From NCBI RefSeq assembly GCF_001431625.1, contig NZ_LLXT01000104.1:1-64000 (forward strand): a stretch of 64,000 nt of DNA, written 5' to 3'. The notes under the pieces are model-generated. The model saw nothing but the letters and a program-made list of their open reading frames with translations. It was not told the DNA's origin and ran no database searches. This document shows, piece after piece, positions 52,083 through 61,478 of this stretch. The DNA comes from Stenotrophomonas geniculata ATCC 19374 = JCM 13324 (GTDB lineage Bacteria > Pseudomonadota > Gammaproteobacteria > Xanthomonadales > Xanthomonadaceae). Position numbers and translations under genes: made by a program. Numbering within the stretch: position 1 is the first letter of the stretch; every line of letters begins with the position of its first letter.

Positions 52083-53600
52083 TCAGTACGCGATGCAATA
52101 GATCATCCGCAGGCCAGCCGGCAGGTTGCGGTCGCCACCGGCGTTCTCCACCACGACGGTGTGGGTGTGCGCACCGGCGTCGGCGGCCGACGCGGCGTGG
52201 CCGTGGTCACCCACCTGGGCGATGGAAATGGTGTGCGAGTGGCCGCCGGCGCCGTTCATGCCGATGTTGTGGCCGTGGCCGCCTGCGCCGTCGGTGGTGA
52301 AGCTGTGGGCGTGGCCACCGGCCGGGCTGGTGTACGGCCAGGGGTTGTCGTAGTCCAGGTTGCCGCGTGAACCGGCGTGGTTGTTGTAGTCGGCGCCCCA
52401 CGGGTAGGTGGTGCCGGATTCGGCGAACGCGGTGAGATGCTGGTGATCGCCGATCCACGAGGTGCCGCCGGTATGCGCGTGGTGGCCCTGCGAGTCGGTC
52501 CATGCACCGTGCGCGTGGTCGCCTACCGCGCTGGCGCTGGCGCCATGGGAATGCGCGCCGCCTGCGCCTACGGAAATGGCGTGGCTGTGGTTGCCCGCTG
52601 TCGCCGCACTTGCGCCATGGGTGTGGCGGATCACCTCACCCTGGGTGAAGCTGCCGACCGCTTCCGGGTTCAGTGTGTGCGTGACCACCGTGCCTTCCTG
52701 CATTGCCGGCAGGTTGAAGGTGGTTGCGCCATCACCGGCGCCGTAGCGGGTACCGATGGCGGCGAACAGGGCCGGGTAGCTGGCACGCGGAACAGCGGCA
52801 CCATTGCACAGCAGCATGCCGTTGGGCGCGGTGGCACCGGCGAACAGAATCACCTGTCCGGGCACGTGCACGCTGGATGGCACGCCGGTCATGTTGCGCC
52901 AGTCCAGGTAGTGGGTGCCGTGGCGGCCATCGAGCAGGTCGGCATCCAGGCCCTTGTCGGCGCCCTCGTCCTTCAACGCGGCCGATTTCAGCCCCAGGGC
53001 GGAGCGGAACGCGGCATCGGTGGCGATCGACAGCAGCGTGCGGACGAACTGGGTGGGGGCGCTGGCGCCAAAGCGCTTGTCGATGAAGGCACGCAGCCCG
53101 CGCGGTGTCACCGCACGCTGGGCATCTGCACCCTCTTCGGTCTCGGTCGTCGTGGCCAGTTCGACCACGCCCTGCACCTCGGTGGTGGAGGGCGGATAGA
53201 TGAATTCGGCATTGCCGAACTCGATCAGCGCGGTATCGACTTCACTGAAGCGGGTATCGGTGGAGAGCAGCAGCATCGAGGCTGCGGTCTTCTCCATGAT
53301 CGGATCGGTCTGGCCGAAGGTTGCAAACAGCGTACCGTCGCCCAGGTACAGGCCGAAGCCGCGCAGGCTGTAGGCGGTAGCGCTGTCGTCACGGATCGTG
53401 ACGTGCAGCGTGTCGTCGCCCACGGCCTTGCCGCCGAACGTCGAGACCCGCTTGATCTCGCCGGGCAGGGCGGTCAGCCCTGCCGTCGGCGTGAATGCCG
53501 TGGACGTCAGGCCGATCTCGGTGATCAGCACGGCACTGGTGCCGGTGTTGGGTGGATTGACCAGCCTGGCGAAGCCGGCGTCGGTGATTTTCAAGCGCAT
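52083..53600 (-). CDS. H: Tail fibre with collar domain and HxH tip
   Basis: A 505-residue receptor-binding fibre. The N-terminus (MRLKITDAGFARLVNPPNTG) is the P2-like attachment domain. A tail-collar domain (VILFAGATAPNGMLLCNGAA) lies near 250-310. From about 325 to 490 there are eleven HxH motifs (HTH, HSH, HAH and so on). In T4 gp37 such motifs coordinate iron along a needle-like tip. Host-range determinant by position. Confidence 0.88.
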   Translation of the reverse strand: MRLKITDAGFARLVNPPNTGTSAVLITEIGLTSTAFTPTAGLTALPGEIKRVSTFGGKAVGDDTLHVTIRDDSATAYSLRGFGLYLGDGTLFATFGQTDPIMEKTAASMLLLSTDTRFSEVDTALIEFGNAEFIYPPSTTEVQGVVELATTTETEEGADAQRAVTPRGLRAFIDKRFGASAPTQFVRTLLSIATDAAFRSALGLKSAALKDEGADKGLDADLLDGRHGTHYLDWRNMTGVPSSVHVPGQVILFAGATAPNGMLLCNGAAVPRASYPALFAAIGTRYGAGDGATTFNLPAMQEGTVVTHTLNPEAVGSFTQGEVIRHTHGASAATAGNHSHAISVGAGGAHSHGASASAVGDHAHGAWTDSQGHHAHTGGTSWIGDHQHLTAFAESGTTYPWGADYNNHAGSRGNLDYDNPWPYTSPAGGHAHSFTTDGAGGHGHNIGMNGAGGHSHTISIAQVGDHGHAASAADAGAHTHTVVVENAGGDRNLPAGLRMIYCIAY

Positions 53601-53607
53601 GCGGGGT

Positions 53608-55798
<2,191 letters not shown>

Positions 55799-55800
55799 GG

Positions 55801-56139
55801 TTAGCGAACCTCGATTCCTTCGATGGTGATGGCCTCGCCGTCCGGCAGGTGGATTCCGGTCACTGCCAGGATCATCACGCCGGGGGCGGGGAGGGAGACG
55901 TCGACGTTCTCGACGTGAAGCCGCGGTTCCCATCGCGCGAGTGCGTCGACGGTGGCCGCGATCAGGTCCATGCGCAGCGAGCGGTTGGTCGGCGCATCGA
56001 TCAGTTCGAACACGCGCGAACCGTATTCACGGCGCAGTACCCGGGAGCCAAGGGGCGTGGTGAGAACGTCACGCACGGACTGGTGCAGATGGGCGAGCCC
56101 ATCCAGTGATTTGCCGGTGTTGGCGTCGATTCCTCGCAT
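55801..56139 (-). CDS. W: Baseplate protein W (gp25-like)
   Basis: A 112-residue gp25-family protein: MRGIDANTGKSLDGLAHLHQ, VLTTPLGSRVLRREYGS and a beta-rich end. The ATG at 56139 has an AGAGG site. gp25-like proteins are conserved in all contractile injection systems. Confidence 0.92.
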   Translation of the reverse strand: MRGIDANTGKSLDGLAHLHQSVRDVLTTPLGSRVLRREYGSRVFELIDAPTNRSLRMDLIAATVDALARWEPRLHVENVDVSLPAPGVMILAVTGIHLPDGEAITIEGIEVR

Positions 56140-56191
56140 GGCCTCTATCGTCGTGGAGTGCGGGTTTTCAGGGCATTGCACGCGTGGCCGC

Positions 56192-56782
56192 TCAGGGCTG
56201 CGCGGGCGTGGTAGGTGCGGTCGGACCCTGTGCGGTGTGCTTGTGTGCCTTCAGGCCGATGGCGCCAGCCTTGACCTCGCCGGATGTGCTGATGTCCTTG
56301 CCGGCACTGATCGCACCGGTGACGTCCAGGTCGCCAGTCGCCTTGACCGATGGCGTATCGAGCACGATCGACTCACTGGCGATCACCTGTGCACTTGCAC
56401 AGGTGACGATGACCTTGCCGCTGCCGACATCGACGTTGAGCGTTGCGGTTTCCTGGTCGTACTCGACAACGCTGCCGTCGGCGAACTCGGTGCGGTGCCG
56501 CAGCCGCGAGTCGGCGGGCGCCGGGAACCGGTCCTGGTACAGGCTGCCGAGAACGAGTGCCTGGCCGGGGTCGCCATAGGGGCACGCCAGCAGCACCTGC
56601 TCGCCGGGTTCGGGTGCACACCAGCTGCGCACGCCCGGGCCAGCACGGCGCTCCAGCCAGGGAATCCAGTCGGTCAGCATGCCGTCTGCATCCACGCGCA
56701 CGCGGCCGCCCGCTTCGTCCAGCTCGCGCACGACGCCGATCATCAGCAGGTTGCCGATCAGGCGCGCGTGTTCGGCACTCAT
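56192..56782 (-). CDS. V: Baseplate spike protein V
   Basis: A 196-residue gpV-like protein. N-terminal OB-fold region (RLIGNLLMIGVVRELDEAGG), WIPWLERRAGPGVRSWCAPE, and a beta-helical repeat (KATGDLDVTGAISAGKDIST) ending in a KAHKHTAQG segment. The H-x-H near the tip (HKH) matches iron binding in P2 gpV spikes. It overlaps its upstream neighbour by 4 bases. Confidence 0.93.
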   Translation of the reverse strand: MSAEHARLIGNLLMIGVVRELDEAGGRVRVDADGMLTDWIPWLERRAGPGVRSWCAPEPGEQVLLACPYGDPGQALVLGSLYQDRFPAPADSRLRHRTEFADGSVVEYDQETATLNVDVGSGKVIVTCASAQVIASESIVLDTPSVKATGDLDVTGAISAGKDISTSGEVKAGAIGLKAHKHTAQGPTAPTTPAQP

Positions 56783-57333
56783 GGTGCTGCTCCTTCAATG
56801 GGCTGGTAGCGTGCTTCGTGATCACGACCGATCTCCGGTACGAAGCTGTAGAAGGCCTGGGGAACTGCGCCTCCGGTCTCCTCCCAGGCGTTGCTGCCCA
56901 AAGCGACCGGCAGTGACCACTCCACCAGCCAGGTGCGAAGGCCTGGCTGCGCCGCCGCCGTGTCTTCGGGCAGTGCGGCGATCACATCGATCGCGCCGCT
57001 GGCCGCGCCGGGGAACCGGCCGAGCTGGTGCAGCCAGCCGGCGAGCGCGACGGCGGCCTTGCGCAGCTGCAGTGCCGCGTCGATAGCGGCGGCAGCGACG
57101 ACGACGCGTGCCTCGAAGCGCAGCAATGCCTGCATCTGCCCGCTGCCATCGTCCTTGTCCTTGCTGCGATCGCAGCGGGTCATTGCCAGCAGGCAGGCGG
57201 GTGTGGCCAGGCCTTCAGCACCGGGTTCGCGATAGAACTCGACGGTTGCGAAGTCCGGGAAGCGGGCGCGGATCGCGGCTTCGATGGCGGGGTGCAGTGC
57301 GTCGAGAATGGAAGAGGAGGAGTTGGTCGCCAT
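56779..57333 (-). CDS. Phage tail-completion-like protein
   Basis: A protein of about 184 residues from MATNSSSSILDALHPAIEAA. It occupies the place of P2 R/S (tail completion) before V. A segment LLRFEARVVVAAAAIDAAL and EWSLPVALGSNAWEE resemble tail-terminator-type proteins found in Mu/P2-like phages. The assignment rests mainly on position. Confidence 0.6.
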   Translation of the reverse strand: MATNSSSSILDALHPAIEAAIRARFPDFATVEFYREPGAEGLATPACLLAMTRCDRSKDKDDGSGQMQALLRFEARVVVAAAAIDAALQLRKAAVALAGWLHQLGRFPGAASGAIDVIAALPEDTAAAQPGLRTWLVEWSLPVALGSNAWEETGGAVPQAFYSFVPEIGRDHEARYQPIEGAAP

Positions 57334-57443
57334 GTCAGCTCGTGCGTTGAATGGGAGTACGCGCCTGGTTGGGGACGCGCGCTGTCTGCATCCAGTGTTG
57401 CCATCACCCGCCGCATGGGACATTGCAGGCGTGGCCGCGGGGA

Positions 57444-57785
57444 TCAGCGCTGTTGTCGCGCGGTGGCCGTGCCGGTGGCTGTGCACTCTGCAGGCGCCAT
57501 TGGCGCTGTACCGTTGAGGGTGATCCCCTGCTGGCTGCCGAGGCTGCACAGCAGGGCACGCAGCTGGTCGGCCAGTGCGTGGTACTGCCGCGCGACGGCA
57601 ACGTGATTGCGTAGCAGCGCATCGTCGTTGGCCGCCTGCAGGTCCGGCAGCTCGTCCGGCGCACGCAGCTGCGCCGGGGCGATGCTGAGATCAACGCGAC
57701 AGGGCGCGACCGGCGTTGGCTTCGCGCCAGATGCGCACGAACTCAGCATCAGCATCGCCGCGGTCACGGCCAGGAGTCTTGGCAT
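57444..57785 (-). CDS. Rz1: Outer-membrane spanin (Rz1-like)
   Basis: A 113-residue lipoprotein: MPRLLAVTAAMLMLSSCASG, with lipobox Cys17. It starts inside the Rz-like gene in another frame and extends beyond it, the overlap architecture typical of spanin pairs. It links to the inner-membrane spanin to fuse the membranes during lysis. Confidence 0.8.
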   Translation of the reverse strand: MPRLLAVTAAMLMLSSCASGAKPTPVAPCRVDLSIAPAQLRAPDELPDLQAANDDALLRNHVAVARQYHALADQLRALLCSLGSQQGITLNGTAPMAPAECTATGTATARQQR

Positions 57786-58068
57786 GGGTCTCGATGTCCT
57801 GTTGCAGGGTTTGGAATTGCCGGGTGCGTTCGGCCTGCGTGGCCAGGCGCTGCGATTCGGCCTGCGCACCTGCGCGGGCGTTGCCGAGGTCCCGCTGATG
57901 TGCGGCCTGCGCCGCATCAGCGCGCGATGCCTGCTGTGCGGTCTGGACGGTGGCGATGGCAAGGTCCGCGCTGCGGTCGCGCAGCGTCCACCCCAGCCAG
58001 GCACAGCATGCATGGGTACCGGCGAGGACCAGCAGGCCCATGCGGAACCGCAGGGCGACGGGCGTCAC
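57691..58068 (-). CDS. Rz: Inner-membrane spanin (Rz-like)
   Basis: A 125-residue protein with an N-terminal membrane helix (FRMGLLVLAGTHACCAWLGW) and a long periplasmic coiled coil. The GTG start overlaps the endolysin stop (GTGA). The embedded Rz1-like gene confirms the role. Confidence 0.8.
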   Translation of the reverse strand: MTPVALRFRMGLLVLAGTHACCAWLGWTLRDRSADLAIATVQTAQQASRADAAQAAHQRDLGNARAGAQAESQRLATQAERTRQFQTLQQDIETHAKTPGRDRGDADAEFVRIWREANAGRALSR

Positions 58069-58550
58069 TGCAGGCCTCCGCCGGCGGCGCGGTAGGCCAC
58101 GCGCAGTGTTTCCAGCGCATGCTCCTTCTGCCCGTAGCCGGCGCCCGGCAGTGACGCCCAGATACGTCGTGCGGCGTTGATGCCGGCATCGAAGCGACCG
58201 AGGCGGATCAATTCGTAGGCACCGCATTGCTTGAGCAGCGCCACGGCCGCGCGGTCCTGCGAAACCGGGCCGAAGTCGGGCAGGCCCAGCCGCGCGCGCA
58301 GGTCATCCCAGGTACTGCGCAGGAACTGGTAGCGACCGGCGGCACTGGACTTGATGCCATAGCGTGGCAGCGACACCAGCACGCGGGGATGGTCGCGGTA
58401 GTCGTTGAACAACTGGCCACCCACGATCACGTCGTAGCCGCGGTCACGCGAGTGCTGGCTGGGGATGTCGGTGCCTTCGGATACCGCCAGCATGTCCAGG
58501 AATGCGGCGACGTTGGCCCCACCGAGGGCGCTGGCTGCAGCGGCGGTCAT
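58065..58550 (-). CDS. R: Endolysin, lambda R-like lytic transglycosylase
   Basis: A 161-residue enzyme: FLDMLAVSEGTDIPSQ (catalytic Glu), SRDRGYDVIVGG, SSAAGRYQFLRSTWDDLR and IWASLPGAGYGQ match lambda R and its relatives. It has no signal peptide, so it needs a holin to reach the wall. The start overlaps the putative holin gene stop. Confidence 0.92.
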   Translation of the reverse strand: MTAAAASALGGANVAAFLDMLAVSEGTDIPSQHSRDRGYDVIVGGQLFNDYRDHPRVLVSLPRYGIKSSAAGRYQFLRSTWDDLRARLGLPDFGPVSQDRAAVALLKQCGAYELIRLGRFDAGINAARRIWASLPGAGYGQKEHALETLRVAYRAAGGGLQ

Positions 58551-58897
58551 GCGGCGGCCCCCGGCTGCTTGCGCACCAGGTTCAACAGCGCGTCTATCTG
58601 CACGCTCTGCTGGGCGATCTGCGCGCGCAGGGCGTTGACCTCGCCGCGCAGTTGGCCGATCTCCTGGGCCATTGCTTCGCGCTCGTGCATCAGGCCGTCG
58701 GCGCGGGTACGCTCGGCTGCGAGCTGCTCCTGCAGGGTGCGCAGGGTGTTGCTGGTGGCCTCGTCTGCGGTGCGGTCGACCTTGGCCGACGACAACCATT
58801 GGCGCAGCCACAGCGACACCGCGATCAGTACACCCGAGGTTCCCCCTAGATATTTGGCCCAGTCCGGTACACCGGCCAGCAGGTCGCTCTCGTTCAT
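58547..58897 (-). CDS. Putative holin-like membrane protein
   Basis: A 116-residue protein with one membrane helix (about residues 14-34: AKYLGGTSGVLIAVSLWLRQ) and a long coiled coil. Position directly before the endolysin suggests a holin or a lysis accessory protein. One helix is fewer than most holins have. Confidence 0.55.
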   Translation of the reverse strand: MNESDLLAGVPDWAKYLGGTSGVLIAVSLWLRQWLSSAKVDRTADEATSNTLRTLQEQLAAERTRADGLMHEREAMAQEIGQLRGEVNALRAQIAQQSVQIDALLNLVRKQPGAAA

Positions 58898-59322
58898 GCG
58901 CGTGCGTACCCCTTGAGCAGGGCCGGATGGACCGCGGTCGGTGGCGCGGAACGGGCGCCACGCAGGGCGCGCTTGATGGTGGTCTGCGAGACACCGAACT
59001 CGCGCGCGACGTGCTCGCGCGGCATGCCACAGGCGACCGCTCGTGCGATCTGCTCGCGGCGCTCATGGGCGCTGGCTGCAAAGCACGAGGCCAGGAACAG
59101 CAGCTCGCCACCGAAGTGGTTGACCAGCCGTTGGGCAACGTCGCGGCCGAGGATGTCGATCAGGCGATGCTGGTCGGGCAGGGTGGAGGGAACGTAGACG
59201 ATGACGCGATGACGGCCGGTGGTGCTGGACGTTGTCGGCGGCCACGCACGCACCAGCGTGAGGGCTGCGGATTCGCCGATGACCTCGGCCAGGGTCTGGA
59301 TGCTGTCGGGCAGGGCGTTCAT
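58894..59322 (-). CDS. Mor-like transcriptional activator
   Basis: A protein of about 142 residues. A dimerisation part (RLIDILGRDVAQRLVNHFGG) is followed by a helix-turn-helix: REQIARAVACGMPREHVARE, FGVSQTTIKRALRG. This is the layout of the Mu Mor/C family, which activates middle or late promoters. It heads the lysis-tail operon and is preceded by the shared promoter-like motif at 59372-59394. Confidence 0.7.
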   Translation of the reverse strand: MNALPDSIQTLAEVIGESAALTLVRAWPPTTSSTTGRHRVIVYVPSTLPDQHRLIDILGRDVAQRLVNHFGGELLFLASCFAASAHERREQIARAVACGMPREHVAREFGVSQTTIKRALRGARSAPPTAVHPALLKGYARA

Positions 59323-59350
59323 GGAGGATGTCTTCAGTGGCATTGATCTC

Positions 59351-59394
59351 CACTGTTGCCATCCCTCACTGCCAGTCAACACCTTTCGTCTACT
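59351..59394 (-). promoter_or_regulatory. Promoter-like motif upstream of lysis-tail operon
   Basis: On the minus strand GAAAGGTGTTGACTGG (within 59387-59372) includes TTGACT as a -35-type hexamer; the -10 place (59356-59351) reads ACAGTG and is weak, so an activator may be needed. The 23 bases at 59372-59394 match 61189-61211 at 22 positions. The stretch 59395-59631 holds nothing else I recognise. Confidence 0.55.
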
Positions 59395-59631
59395 TTCGAG
59401 TATGGGTGCTGAAGGTATTCATCGGTGCCCCGAGGACGGGTGAGGATGGCTGCTCGGGAGCGCATGACGCCCTGCGGCCGCTGGCTGTTGCTGCTGATGT
59501 TTGCTCCTTCCTTCGTACTCGCAGTCCTCACAGAGAGGAGGGAAAGGCAGATCAAGGGGATGTGGCAGGTATGGGGTGAGGATGGCGTCCCGTTGGTCGT
59601 CCTCCCTCACACCGGTGAGCAGGCCCTGAAA

Positions 59632-59660
59632 CGAAAAAGCCCCGGACGATGCCGGGGCTT
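59632..59660 (-). terminator. Terminator after the 127-aa gene
   Basis: AAGCCCCGG (59637-59645) pairs with CCGGGGCTT (59652-59660), followed on the minus strand by TTTTTCG. It separates the early genes from the lysis-tail operon. Confidence 0.85.
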
Positions 59661-59682
59661 CAGGACTGCAGGTGGTGCTGGA

Positions 59683-60066
59683 TCAAAGGTCGAATACCAG
59701 GTTGCCGCCGGTCTTGCGCGGAATGTAGCCGGCATCACGCAGCCAGCGCGCTGCATTGACCTGGTCCATGCGCTTGACCGGGAAGCGGTTGGCGAACATC
59801 AGGAACCGCGCCACGGTGATCGATTCGCCCTTGCCCTTCAGGGCGGCCAGGGTCTCGGTGAACCACGGCGCGGGAGGTTGCTGGCTGCCAGGACGAGCCG
59901 CAGTGCGTTCCTGCCGGGTGGTGCCGGTCTCGGCCCGGGCGTTGGCCAGCGAGCACAGCGAGATGAAGATCGCGTCCAGGCTCACGATGTCCTTGCCACC
60001 CTTGGGCTGCGACTTGAACAATTCGATGGCCTTCTGGCGCGTCGACGTGAACTGTTCGACCTCCAT
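59683..60066 (-). CDS. Hypothetical phage protein
   Basis: A 127-residue protein: MEVEQFTSTRQKAIELFKSQ, then a C-terminal winged-helix-like part (FLMFANRFPVKRMDQVNAAR). No family identified. A GAGGAATTGTC site precedes the ATG and a terminator follows. Confidence 0.6.
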   Translation of the reverse strand: MEVEQFTSTRQKAIELFKSQPKGGKDIVSLDAIFISLCSLANARAETGTTRQERTAARPGSQQPPAPWFTETLAALKGKGESITVARFLMFANRFPVKRMDQVNAARWLRDAGYIPRKTGGNLVFDL

Positions 60067-60219
60067 GACAATTCCTCTTTGCGAAATGATTGGGGATGCA
60101 GGGTGACGACAGGTGCCGTCGGTGATGGGGGACGACCTTACATCATTTTCGCCGATGATGGGCCGGAACCTGCGGTTGGGTCAGGGGAAGCTGCAGGGCA
60201 GCGCGGCCCTGCTCCAGGC

Positions 60220-60858
60220 TCAGATCACGCCGCGCGACAGCAGCTGGTCCAGCGTCCTGCGTACCAGATCGGCCCGGCTGCCGTCGTTGCTTACCTCGAT
60301 GTCGACCAGCTCATCGGGCAGTGGCTGCTCGCTGGCGTGGGTGTCATGGCCTCCATGGCCCGGGCGGCTGACGCGGATCACGACACCACCGCGGCGACGG
60401 ATCGCGCAGGCCTCATTACTGAAGCGGACGTCGGGCACCAGTCCTCCCGCAGGCAGGCGCGCGAACAGCGAGCGTACCCACAACTCGGGATGGACACGGT
60501 CGCGGCCCCATTCGGTACCCGCGGTCTGCATCAGGTGGCGAGGAGTAAGTTCGGCCAGCCAGTCGATGGTGTCCTCCTTGCGGCTGTCCAGTTCACGCAG
60601 GGAGAGCCCGAGGAGGGACGCGACGAACTGCCGCAGCGGTGCGGCGAAGCTGTCGCAGGGCAGTGCCAGTGCCGACGCCAGCCCGCTGGCGAGGGTGTCC
60701 TTGCCCGCGCGCTGGGCGCCGGCGATGCCGATGTAGAGCGGCGGACCCGCCTGCGGGCGTGCGCGGAGCGCAGTGCTGGCCAGGGCAGGCCCGGCACGGA
60801 ACGCAGCCAGCGTGTCGGCGATCATGCGATGGCCGCTGTCGAGGGACGCGGGAATCAT
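60220..60858 (-). CDS. Deoxynucleotide monophosphate kinase-like protein
   Basis: A 212-residue protein. P-loop YIGIAGAQRAGKDTLAS (about 42-58), then a lid with RELDSRKEDT and PDVRFSNEACAIRRRGG. Phage dNMP kinases (T4 gp1 type) share this pattern. It would raise dNTP pools during replication. Confidence 0.7.
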   Translation of the reverse strand: MIPASLDSGHRMIADTLAAFRAGPALASTALRARPQAGPPLYIGIAGAQRAGKDTLASGLASALALPCDSFAAPLRQFVASLLGLSLRELDSRKEDTIDWLAELTPRHLMQTAGTEWGRDRVHPELWVRSLFARLPAGGLVPDVRFSNEACAIRRRGGVVIRVSRPGHGGHDTHASEQPLPDELVDIEVSNDGSRADLVRRTLDQLLSRGVI

Positions 60859-60899
60859 GGGAAATCTACTCCTTGAAGGACGTGGCCGCTGCCGGTGGA

Positions 60900-61127
60900 T
60901 CAGGAATCACGTGCGGCGGTGCTGCGGGCGCGCAGGATGCGCTGGGTGATGCGGCCACCGCGCGCTGCCGCCGCGATCGGGTCAAAGCACAACATGGCGG
61001 TACGCGTACGACGGCCGGCAGCAAGGTGATCGCGGATGGTCCGCTCGGACAGTACCGGTACCCGTTGGTGGATCTGTCGCACGGTGAGCTGCTCACCTTC
61101 GAAGGCATGCAGTCGGGGTCGAGGCAT
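60900..61127 (-). CDS. Small DNA-binding protein
   Basis: A protein of about 75 residues: MPRPRLHAFEGEQLTVRQIH, with a helix-turn-helix VRQIHQRVPVLSERTIRDHL. The motif promoter at 61168-61196 lies upstream. Two in-frame upstream starts (61199 and 61169) are possible. Likely a phage regulator. Confidence 0.55.
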   Translation of the reverse strand: MPRPRLHAFEGEQLTVRQIHQRVPVLSERTIRDHLAAGRRTRTAMLCFDPIAAAARGGRITQRILRARSTAARDS

Positions 61128-61167
61128 GGCGGAAGCGCTCCTGGAAGGTGGCGTGGCCGATACAGTC

Positions 61168-61211
61168 ATCTTGCCTCTGTGGACCGCTCCAGTCAACACC
61201 TTTCATCTACT
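61168..61211 (-). promoter_or_regulatory. Promoter with the shared phage motif
   Basis: On the minus strand TTGACT (61196-61191), 17 bases, CAAGAT (61173-61168). The upstream context TAGATGAAAGGTG is nearly the same as at 59372-59394, giving 22 of 23 matching positions. Confidence 0.6.
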
Positions 61212-61478
61212 GGCATCCTCGGCGGGCTGGGAGGGGGGATTGGCGATCCATTGCCGTACCGCCAGTGACGCCAATCGCTCGCGCTCCACAGGACCCCGGG
61301 TGGCCTGTACGCGCGCCAGGTACTGCTGGCGATGCCGGCGCGGGCTGATCGTTCTGCACCGCCCTTGAGCGTCGATGCAGCGGTAGCCCGCCAGTTGCAG
61401 CAGGCGCCGTGCCTCGCAGTCGAGGCGCCACTCGGCGCTGTCGCTGCCGACTTCGCGGCCATCATGGGTGCGTGGCAT
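61203..61478 (-). CDS. Hypothetical phage protein
   Basis: A 91-residue basic protein, MPRTHDGREVGSDSAEWRLD. CEARRLLQLAGYRCIDAQGR is followed by an Arg-rich part. The ATG overlaps the primase stop (TGATG). No domain recognised. Confidence 0.55.
   Translation of the reverse strand: MPRTHDGREVGSDSAEWRLDCEARRLLQLAGYRCIDAQGRCRTISPRRHRQQYLARVQATRGPVERERLASLAVRQWIANPPSQPAEDASR

Noticed and set aside
59425-60876. A 483-codon open frame on the plus strand
   Set aside because: Crosses a strong terminator and lies antisense to the 127-aa and kinase-like genes.
60866-61108. Alternative 80-codon frame overlapping the small DNA-binding gene
   Set aside because: Low-complexity Pro/Ala/Ser composition; the other frame has a helix-turn-helix and fits the upstream promoter.
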